Source: Phlegmacium glaucopus (taxonomy: Eukaryota; Basidiomycota; Agaricomycetes; Agaricales; Cortinariaceae). From it: 34,544 nucleotides of DNA. The stretch's first letter is position 1; each line of letters begins with the position of its first letter. The stretch spans positions 1 to 34,544 of the forward strand of contig MU130159.1 in the NCBI GenBank assembly GCA_015039465.1. Reading direction: 5' to 3'. Positions 27,275 through 34,544 of the stretch are shown in pieces. The notes below the pieces were generated by a model that did not search any database, was not told the origin of the DNA, and saw only the letters and a program-made list of their open reading frames with translations. Both the position numbers and the translations under genes were made by a program.

Positions 27275-29761
27275 ATGTCGAAGAGATACCTCCCGGAACC
27301 CGTTCTCAAGGCTGTATATCATTCCACACCTGTCGATTCTGTTCCCTCAATGTCTCCAGGTTTCCATGATAGTCTACCAGCCAGTGTCTCTCATATTATC
27401 AAACAGGAGCCTCTCGTATCACCCAATAATAATGACAAAAATATAACACAACTATCAAACCCAAACGAAACAGCCTCTCAATCATCCACAACGTTTGCAT
27501 CACCGCTAGAAGGTACGAAATTGGTTGCTGTTTCCTCTACGACACTCCGTCGCTCCGTGTACATCCCTGCGTTTGTACTGGGATATGTAGCGCTTGCAAT
27601 ATTTGCCTGGGCTGTTACGTGCGTTCTAAGCCACAGGCCCATTACGGCGGATCGCTATGACTATAGTGGTATGTAGTCATCAGTCAATCCTATTTTACGA
27701 TATAGATTTCCATGCAGGATCTGTGCGACCCTTCGGAGGTGGTTCTCCGACCTACACCAGTTCGCTGTACGCAAAGAACGAGCAGTGGTTTCGCGTCGTT
27801 CGATTCATGCAGTCTATCGTCACTGTCTTGACGATTCCTTTGACCTCAGCAGTCTGCTCGAAGGCTGCCGTTGTCTTCATTCAGCGCCAGAGTGGCTTGT
27901 CCTTGCGCCAAGCCATAGTCTTGGCAGACAAGGGTTGGACAGAGCCCAAATTGTATGCCAAGCTCCTGTTTGGTGGTTTAAAGCGATACGGATCTTCTTT
28001 CCTCTTTCTTGCAATGCTGCTCAATATTCTTGGTATGTAATATCTAACAGCCCATAGTCTACTAGTAATTGCTTGTGCGTTGCATAGGTGGCATTATTTC
28101 ACCACTACAGTCACTCTTTCTGACATCACGAACGATCAAAACCCCAACATGGCCAAGGGTACTCGGCGGAATGACCGACATCGTATCCAATGCCCCGGGG
28201 CCCGACTATGACTTGCTTCCAGCGATGGTCCGCTCTGCTATAACATCTACTTCCAACACAGATGTGCAGAGTGGCCTTTGGATTAGTAGTCCGATCAATC
28301 CACAGTCTTGTAGCCTTGGTATACGTCACTACTCCAGTGGCTCGATCGAGGCACAGTCTTGTGCCAGCACTTTGGGAAATATACCCTGGCTTCCGGAACC
28401 TTTCCTTGCTCAACTGCCTTCAGGGTACAATACCGGTCTCATCCGTCAAATCCTCCCTCGAATCAATTCTTCCGCAACAAGAGAAACGATTACAGAAGCA
28501 GACTTTCCCGCAAACTGCGACACGTTGCCTGGATCTTTTTATGTGAACTACGCGAATGCCAGACCTTTTGGCAACTGGAGTCTCATTGCTTGTATGCCAG
28601 CAAATCAAACACAGTCTCCGTGGAAACCAGTACGGACACGCCAGGATTTCTCTGAAGAGCTGTACCTGAATCTTTCGGTTTCAGGCTTTAAAATCGGTTC
28701 GATCGGTCCGAGGCCAGACAAGGCAAAAGTTAAACATGGCCTCTTCAAAATCACTGTGAACACTACTGCTGGCTACTTCGAATTGCCAAACTATATGATT
28801 GGGCAATCGCCGGGACCATTACTTGATGACGACCCAAGTAACTTCTGCAGCCTCGACTGTATACCCCAGGGATTTTATCCTGATCCACGCCAGTGAGTGG
28901 GTTCAGTAAGCAAGAAGAGCTACGACTGACAAGTGTAGCCTTACGTCCCGCAGCTCTCTCACCCGACGAGACAACACAAACGGAACAAATATAATCAGTA
29001 ACACCTCCCTTGCACTGGAAATATCCACAAACAGAGGTCCCTTACTAACCACAGCGATTGCGCTGTTTGGCGAAGGATCCTTCATCGCAGATCGCCTCAC
29101 TCATCCAGAAGCTTACATCAACCGTGACAACATCAGCGATATCTTCTACGGTAAATGTATCGGCCAAGCACCACTCATCGGCCTGCTTCACGATTCCTCC
29201 GGTGAAGTTCAGTATTGGAACGTTCTCGACCCCTGCATCAGAACGAACATCAACGACGCCAGCCTCCAGCTACAAATCGCGATGTATGTCTCGTCACTGT
29301 ATGATAACCAATATGGCGGGGATCGGATCAGGAGTGCGTTTGAATCCGCCGCTTTCCTGGCGAACGAGGCATGGCTGCAATCTAGCACCCTTGCCCCTTC
29401 ATTCTCGGTGTCTTACGATGCAGGCGCCGATATGGTGGTACCCGCTATCTCTCCAGCTGGAATACTTCTCATTTCTGTGCTGCTCGCCGTGGACCTGCTC
29501 TCCCTGCTAGCAATGGCGCTCTACAGTGCCTGGACACCCTGCTGGACGGACCAACTCGATGCATTCGCCATGATGCGCATCGGGGCTGCAATCGCGGAGT
29601 CTATCCCGTTTCGTGTGGCAAATACAACTGATCGAATAAAAATCCTCGACGAGACGCCTGGATGGGTCGGAGATACAACGGAGGGCAAAGGGAAGGTTGG
29701 GGAGCTGGGGATCGGGGCTCCGACGCCCCTGAGGAGAAGAAGGAAGTATGCGTGCTATTAA
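27275..29761 (+). CDS. Multi-pass membrane protein of unknown function, four exons
   Basis: Intact gene of 773 codons: exons 27275-27668, 27718-28032, 28088-28892 and 28954-29761, joined by GT-AG introns of 49, 55 and 61 bp whose phases all agree (total 2,322 bases, divisible by three). The start ATG at 27275 is chosen because the nearby ATG at 27262 is in another frame that stops early. A Ser/Thr/Asn-rich cytosol-like N-terminus is followed by a membrane segment (VYIPAFVLGYVALAIFAWAV, residues about 94-116), a second (IVTVLTIPLTSAV), a third (SSFLFLAMLLNILGGIISPL), then about 400 residues with several N-glycosylation sequons (NWS, NQT, NLS, NTT, NTS) and paired cysteines, and a last segment (ILLISVLLAVDLLSLLAMAL) near the C-terminus. 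This suggests a surface or endomembrane protein with a large lumenal or extracellular domain. I recall similar uncharacterised proteins mainly from filamentous Ascomycota; function is not known. Confidence 0.85.
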
Positions 29762-31186
29762 GAGTAAGATGCAAATGCAAATTCATTATTATCATTATCA
29801 TATTTTTTAGCTGATTAAAAGAGAGTTTATAGCCAGACGGTCGGTAGGACTTGCTGGTGGTGGCTGGCATTAGAATGAGATGACGCGGAGCTGATAGTGG
29901 TGTTTGACGAACGAGGGGGCACTTGGATTCAAGAAAATACGGACCACAACCACTTAGGCACCACATCGGACTCTAGTCTTTGTACTACCGCCCAGAGAAT
30001 GTCGGACGTAGCTTAACATCAAATCGTCCTACTAGTACTTAGCCAACGCATTTTCTCGGTTTGTAGATAGATGCAGACGAATAAATTAAGTGATCTGGAA
30101 GTCTGAGCGCAAACCAACTTATTTCATCATCTGCATGAACAGAGGTTTTGAGAATCGTGGCATTTCAAAACACTTTCTAGGTGCTTTCACAAGTTAAAAA
30201 TTAAGATGTTGATTTCAACAGCTTTTATGACCTATCAACATTCGCCGCTTCCCCATACTGCTAATAAGGACGTTCTTCCTTTGTAAAACATTGGACTGCA
30301 TTGGCAGGATCGAAATAAACGCAGGAGAACTATTCCAGGGGGGGTTCTACCTTATCACTAAGTAGAGCCAATCTGTGGACGCTCCTTGTTCTAACACCAC
30401 AACCTTCAACTTTTTTCCCACGCTTTTAGCAGTGAGGATAATTGGAGGCAGGTTCATAGCACAAGTAGTAGCTACTATATCTCTCGTACAAAACCAACAC
30501 TGCTGCGGTGGGACTATTTTGTAGTTATCGAAAATCCGATTCAAATGTGCAAACTTTTGTAAAAATATTTTGTTTTTTACAAAAGGAAGCCAAAATTTAA
30601 CATTTTGTATTAAATAAAATTCATCCAAAATTGATAATCTACATCAGATTTTGATCAGTAACAAATGATAAATTTTCCATTGTTTTTGTTCGGTCCAAAA
30701 CATGCCATAAATTGAAAATTTTGATAAAGTTTTGATTGCTACAAAACAATACATTTTCGCAAGTCCAACATTACAATAAGATTTAGAATTTAGGATAGAT
30801 TTAGCAGCCGACAAAATGAAGAACAAAAGGCTAACTTTTGTTGCCCTGAAAACTGACCAATAAAAGGTTATGTTTAATATAAAGCAAATTTATATATTTT
30901 ATAAAGAGATTTTGACAAAGACAAAAAGAAAAGTTTAGGTTAAATATTTTCGACTCCTTGCTAAAGATATCATTTTAGGCAATGCAAAATCCATCGCGCG
31001 CCGAGCACCCAGGAAGCGACACGCTCACTAGACGATCATCGCCTAACTCAAAAGGTTGTCAAAAACATATATTACATGGCTACGATATTACTAGAAATGA
31101 AAACATGAAAGACTAGTAATTAAAATTGGGTAATGGAGCTGAAAAATTGTTCGATATGTAGCAAGCGTACGGAGAAATGACAAGCC
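29762..31186. other. Intergenic; AT-rich block 30500-30970
   Basis: No gene could be supported. After the 3' side of the membrane gene comes ordinary sequence to about 30500, then an AT-rich block with only short Lys/Ile/Phe-rich frames. It includes a hairpin at 30554-30585 (CTTTTGTAAAAA, 7-base loop, TTTTTTACAAAAG). A short GC-rich island (CGCGCGCCGAGCACC) follows at 30992-31025. Confidence 0.4.
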
Positions 31187-31432
31187 CTATAGATGTGCCT
31201 CAACAAACTTTTGGTAGGATGAAGTGACAAAGTTGTTGACGCGCCGTGTGCTACTTGACCCGCGGATGTTTTGCCGCCATTGCTCAAAATTCAAGGGCTC
31301 AGCAGTTCCAGCCTGAAGCTTCTGGTGCCGAGTTCTAAAAAAGTGGTCAGACCTTTCTGTCCAACGGGTGTGTTGAGCATTTTTTTGCCAGTTGCTGTCC
31401 GTGGGCCACCAGTACTTTACCCTCCCCCACAC
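31187..31432 (-). pseudogene. Tryptophan-rich protein fragment, unidentified
   Basis: An 81-codon minus frame with protein-like composition: VKYWWPTDSNWQKN, ERSDHFFRTRHQKL, EPLNFEQWRQNIRGSS, VNNFVTSSYQKFVEAHL. The density of Trp, the codon choice and the lack of low complexity argue for a real, perhaps partial, coding sequence. There is no good ATG, and the upstream side is the tandem repeat 31434-31534. I do not recognise it. Confidence 0.35.
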
Positions 31433-31433
31433 A

Positions 31434-31534
31434 ATCCGAGCGGTTCCGAGTGACTCCGAGCGGTTCCGAGCAGTTCCGAGCAGTTCCGAGTGGAATCCGA
31501 GCAGTTCCGAGCAGAATCCGAGCTCAGTCCGAGC
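31434..31534. repeat. 10-bp minisatellite, TCCGAGCRGT
   Basis: About ten tandem, partly degenerate units of TCCGAGCGGT / TCCGAGCAGT, some with an inserted AA or CT. Confidence 0.85.
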
Positions 31535-31558
31535 AAAAATAAAAAATTATATATAAGT

Positions 31559-31612
31559 CATATTCCAACCAAATTCCAACCATATTCCAACCATATTCCA
31601 ACCATATTCCAA
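31559..31612. repeat. 11-bp minisatellite, ATATTCCAACC
   Basis: Five tandem units of ATATTCCAACC with one AAATTCCAACC variant. Confidence 0.85.
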
Positions 31613-31645
31613 GTCACTCTGAGCACATTATGTATTCTACTTATT

Positions 31646-31893
31646 AACTAAGTGTACAAACATTTGTTCATCAATCACAGCCATCATCAACATCCAAATA
31701 ACTAAGTGTACAAATATTTGTTCATCAATCACAGACATCATCAACATCCAAATAACTAAGTGTACAAATATTTGTCCATCACAGCCATCATCAACATCCA
31801 AATAACTAAGTGTACAAATATTTGTTCATCAATCACAGACATCATCAACATCCAAATAACTAAGTGTACAAACATTTGTCAGACATCAACATC
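31646..31893. repeat. 54-bp tandem repeat, four and a half units
   Basis: Units start AACTAAGTGTACAAA and end CATCAACATCCAAAT; the first begins at 31646 and the second at 31700. The third is four bases shorter, and the last, from 31858, is partial. The final CATCAACATC merges into the trinucleotide repeat that follows, which may have grown out of it. Confidence 0.9.
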
Positions 31894-31896
31894 AGT

Positions 31897-31919
31897 ATCA
31901 TCACCATCACCACCATCAC

Positions 31920-32003
<84 letters not shown>
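31897..32003. repeat. ATC/CAT trinucleotide microsatellite
   Basis: Imperfect CATCACCAC units followed by about 28 perfect ATC triplets. The poly-Ser and poly-Ile frames over it are products of the repeat and are not genes. Confidence 0.95.
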
Positions 32004-32074
32004 TTTTTCTTGTGTTATCTTGTTTTTCTATAACATATCTTGTGTGATAAAAGAGCATAGTGTGCAGAACTAAC

Positions 32075-32614
32075 CTGTGTATTAAAGGCCCTTTTCAAGC
32101 AAGGCTGTCCCTTCTTATCAACTGCAGGTATGATCAAATTTGGGGCTGAACCATCAGTGGGTGCAGGATTACACCATGTGCGGCACAAGAAATCATTAAC
32201 CCTATGATTTTTATAGTGGTATGAGTCCACTATAAATCGACTAGTCTTCTTCCATTCCTCCCAGCTCCCATTGATTATACAAGTACACAATACCAGACAT
32301 GCTTTATCAATACATATATAAATCTGGCCGTGAGTCCTCACTTGGATAAACACTAGCCAAGAAGTTGAGTATATGTGTTGGTGACTCAGACTTAGCAAAC
32401 TTGGTCCAAGCAATCACTGCACCACAAGGGGCACAAATAGTTTCAACACAATAGAAACGGTTTGGACTAAAGTAATCTTCTTCATTCGTTGCTCTGATGA
32501 AGCCTCTTGATCATGAGTTTGTATATTTCTTTGAATACCAGATTGCCAAGGCATAGTTTCTCCAGATCTTCTTAGCATACGCTTAACTCCAGATAGAGTC
32601 TCACGACTATGGCT
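32075..32614 (-). pseudogene. KDZ-associated CxC6-type protein, C-terminal part
   Basis: Second half of the gene at 32976-34544. Frames in order: SHSRETLSGVKRMLRR and MPWQSGIQRNIQTHDQ (from 32610); then, after a one-base loss near 32490, YFSPNRFYCVETICAPCG and AKSESPTHILNFLASVYP; then, after one extra base near 32325, YICIDKACLVL, GSWEEWKKTSRFIVDSYHY, CRTWCNPAPTDGSAPN and KRAFNTQ. The cysteines and the RFIVDSYHY...HR context are typical of proteins that travel with KDZ transposases. The exon ends at 32075 with a good donor (CAG/GTTAGT), but the next exon is not in the window; tandem repeats lie where it should be. Confidence 0.7.
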
Positions 32615-32975
32615 AAAAAAAAAAAAAAAAAAAAAAAAACGTCCGTACCTATCTCCGTATAAAACATGAAGGTGGCCTGAAGGTGGCCTGAAGGTGGCCT
32701 GAGAGTGGCCTGAGACAGACCTCAGGCCGCCTCAGGTCAGTCAGGTCGCCTTAAGGTCGGAAACATGCCTGTATCCCCTCCTAACCTAAGAACGCGCTAC
32801 CGCGCAGACAGAAAATATCCCCATCCCTAAATATTAATCCTAAGCCCTAAATCTAAATATAACCCTAAGCCTAACCTCTAAATCTAAATATAACCCTAAA
32901 TTCCATCAAAAGTCCAGCAGATGTCTGGTGGAAGTCGGCCGGACTGTGACCAGACATACAGTCCAGGTTTTCCCA
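32615..32975. mobile_element. Unclassified 360-bp insertion with 25-base A run and CCCTAA-like repeats
   Basis: It lies between the two halves of the KDZ-associated gene. From left to right: 25 A (32615-32639); an 11-bp tandem repeat AAGGTGGCCTG, three to four units (32669-32715), followed by further AGGCC/GGCCTGAG words; a GC-rich unit CGCGCTACCGCGCAG; CCCTAA-containing repeats CTAAATCTAAATATAACC (32822-32903); and a short inverted pair near the right end (GCAGATGTCTGGT and ACCAGACATAC). No target duplication was seen. The homopolymer is at the wrong end for an ordinary poly-A retroposon on either strand. The exact right edge is a guess based on where protein similarity ends. Confidence 0.5.
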
Positions 32976-34544
32976 AGATGTTCAAAGGCTTTTTGAGTAA
33001 CATCATCAATTGCAAGGCCATCCTTGAGTGTTAAATGTTGGTTTAAGGAAAAACCAATTACTCTGACTGACTCTTGAACAAATGCTTGCCAAATTATACA
33101 ACAGGAAACCAGGCAAGATGTGTCTGGATTTAAATGAGCATAGCTTTTATTCCAAAAATCTGTATATGCTGCAGCTGAGGCATGAAAGCTATATATAGCA
33201 TTCACCACTGCATTGGAAAAAAACCGGTCTACCCATACACTTTGTCCCACTTTCAGATATTTTGCAGAATTCAAATACACTCTTTGTGCATTATCTGTAC
33301 CTTTGTTTAAAGCCTCATGATCTGCATAATACACAGTTTTACATTTAGGACACTTTCTTGAAAGCACTGCCACATTTTTATAAGTTTTGATGCCTTTGAT
33401 CAATGTAACTCTTGGTATGTCACGGTCTCTAGTGGTCTGATGTAATGCACGTGGATCACATCTAATGTCTTCACATTCCATTGATAGAGGACAGATAATA
33501 TGAACAGCAGTAATCTCATCATGAGAAACTGAGTTTAACCTATTTTTTGATTTGCCAGATTTGGAAAAAGGATTTAGCTCCAAAACATCCATGAACTTGT
33601 CAAGTTTGACAGTTAAAGGGGTGATAAGGTCATCACTACTGAATGTTACAGGAAGTTCAGTATCTGTGAAGAGCTTGCTTGTTTTTTCCTGCAACCTATC
33701 TCTCAGACTCCATGCTAGTGCTTTAATCCATCCAGAAGATAATTGTTTAAGTTCTCCAGTGCACTGAGGATTCTTTTGGCGGGCATGCAAGTTAAGAAGA
33801 CTTGGATTTTCAGTCATGGTAAACAAAACCAAAAGAACAGTTGCCAGTGAAATCTGAGAGTTAAAGTTGTTGGTGATAAATTTGTTGAAAGTCTGGAAGG
33901 ATATATCTGGAAATGGCCTCTCTGAAGACATTGCAGCAGTCATTGGTAGACCAGAAGCAAAGAACAACAGAAAAAACAACATAGGCATTTTGACCAGAAA
34001 TGCAAGTATCCAAATCCAGAAGTAACTATACAAGAAAGACAAAAGCTATGAAGAAATATTCAAATTTTACAATCATCCTAAGAAACCTACTTTCTTTTAT
34101 GAGACTTTGTAATCATTGAACCACTTGCCCCTTCTTCACCTTCACTTTCAGTCTCCATCCTATCCTCTTCAAAATCCATTTCATATTCCTCCTTTGCCTT
34201 CCCCTTCCCCTTCCCCTTCCCCTTTCCCTTCCCCTTTGCCTTTCCCTTTCCCTTCTCCTTCTCCTTCTTTGCCTTTGACTTCTCCAACATTGCTTTTGTA
34301 ACTTTGTCCAAAGTTCCATCATTTGCAAGCCACTCTTTCAACTCCTTGAACCCATAGTCTGACTTTTGAACATGCCAGACTTCAAAATCGGTAAGATAGT
34401 TACTCTCACACTCCAGCCATTCAACCATCTGTGGATAACGTGCAAGAGTAGAGAACGGTTTGCTGACATGAGAATGCCAGTAAGACCTTGACATAAAAAT
34501 CTCAACAAGTTCTGTCTGACTTGGCTTTTTTGGCAAAGGCCATT
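32976..34544 (-). pseudogene. KDZ-associated CxC5-type cysteine-cluster protein, N-terminal part
   Basis: Exon 1 (34544-34091, continuing past the window edge) has a conserved start (ELVEIFMSRSYWHSH, RPFS-like STLARYP, VEWLECESNYLTDFEVW) and a KGKGKGKG-rich basic linker with an acidic tail. A 65-bp intron, 34090-34026 (GTAGGT ... CTTGTATAG), joins it in frame to exon 2. Exon 2 has a hydrophobic stretch (MPMLFFLLFFASGLP), then the CxC5-like cluster HIICPLSMECEDIRC ... KCPKCKTVYYADHE (about 33505-33310), then VGQSVWVDRFFSNAVVN, YSFHASAAAYTDFWN and AIDDVTQKAFEHLG. Family similarity ends at about 32976; the frame runs on into the insertion and stops at 32906. If the intron is wrong, exon 2 could start at ATG 33988. 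Such proteins are thought to be linked to KDZ transposons; their role is not established. Confidence 0.7.
34026..34090 (-). other. Intron in the KDZ-associated gene
   Basis: Donor GTAGGT just inside the AAG codon before an in-frame TAG, pyrimidine-rich tract CTTTTGTCTTTCTTG, acceptor TATAG. Removal joins phase 2 to phase 1 and keeps the frame open. A nearer AG (CATAG) gives a frame with early stops and is rejected. Confidence 0.6.

Noticed and set aside
27262..27372. Alternative start ATG for the membrane-protein gene
   Set aside because: Its frame stops after about 36 codons; the ATG at 27275 opens the frame that matches the downstream exons.
30347..30826. Minus frames in the AT-rich block
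   Set aside because: Low-complexity Phe/Lys/Ile composition, expected by chance in AT-rich DNA; no splice pattern or motif.
31646..31893. CRISPR-like array
   Set aside because: Units are contiguous 54-bp tandem copies with no unique spacers, in a eukaryotic context.
31760..32073. Poly-Ser and poly-Ile frames
   Set aside because: Direct products of the ATC repeat.
32615..32975. SINE or processed pseudogene with poly-A tail
   Set aside because: The A-run is at the 5' side on the plus strand (T-run at the 3' side on the minus strand), no A/B boxes were found and no target duplication is visible.
34116..34301. Plus-strand Pro/Ser frame
   Set aside because: Shadow of the KGKG-coding minus-strand repeat.

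Overview
The window looks like a transposon-rich, mostly non-genic stretch of a filamentous fungal genome, most likely a basidiomycete (Agaricomycetes). The support is short GT-AG introns (44-73 bp), a chromodomain-bearing Ty3/gypsy element, a Tad-type LINE with APE-like endonuclease, RT and RNase H, a fungal Crypton-like tyrosine recombinase, hAT ends with 8-bp target duplications, and a CxC5/CxC6-type cysteine-cluster protein of the kind that accompanies KDZ transposases. I recognise these families from sequence alone; no database search was run. There are no prokaryotic features, tRNA, rRNA or CRISPR arrays.

Layout. 1-2965: a cut-off LTR, a hAT fragment, and a long LTR-like element (837-2950) that itself carries a small MITE and a complete solo LTR. 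2955-3705: a dispersed repeat carrying a hairpin MITE. 3706-13284: one decayed LINE, shattered by later insertions: a hAT element (4611-5807) which in turn holds a solo LTR, a small non-coding LTR element (6467-8111), a 1.3-kb LTR-like element (9676-10996) and a 166-bp solo LTR (11235-11400). Most of these insertions can be bounded to the base by target-site duplications. 13285-15476: a second copy of the dispersed repeat, then anonymous sequence. 15477-20606: a 5'-truncated chromovirus on the minus strand with an antisense zinc-cluster/coiled-coil gene between pol and the 3' LTR. 20604-21563 and 21728-23303: a convergent pair, tyrosine recombinase (+) and SAP-domain protein (-), both broken. 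23491-25444: a second hAT element. 25919-26417: a short cassette with terminal inverted repeats. 26640-27240: an acidic minus-strand gene remnant. 27275-29761: the only intact gene, a four-exon multi-pass membrane protein of 773 residues. 29762-32003: intergenic, AT-rich, then a cluster of four different tandem repeats. 32075-34544: a minus-strand KDZ-associated CxC5/CxC6 gene, split by a 360-bp insertion, frameshifted, and cut by the window edge.

A recurring mark is decay by C-to-T change at CpG: several premature stops are TGA where the family has arginine (CGA), and a catalytic arginine of the recombinase is now cysteine (TGC). Almost everything here is therefore relic; the exceptions are the membrane-protein gene and the small LTR element, whose two terminal repeats read as identical.
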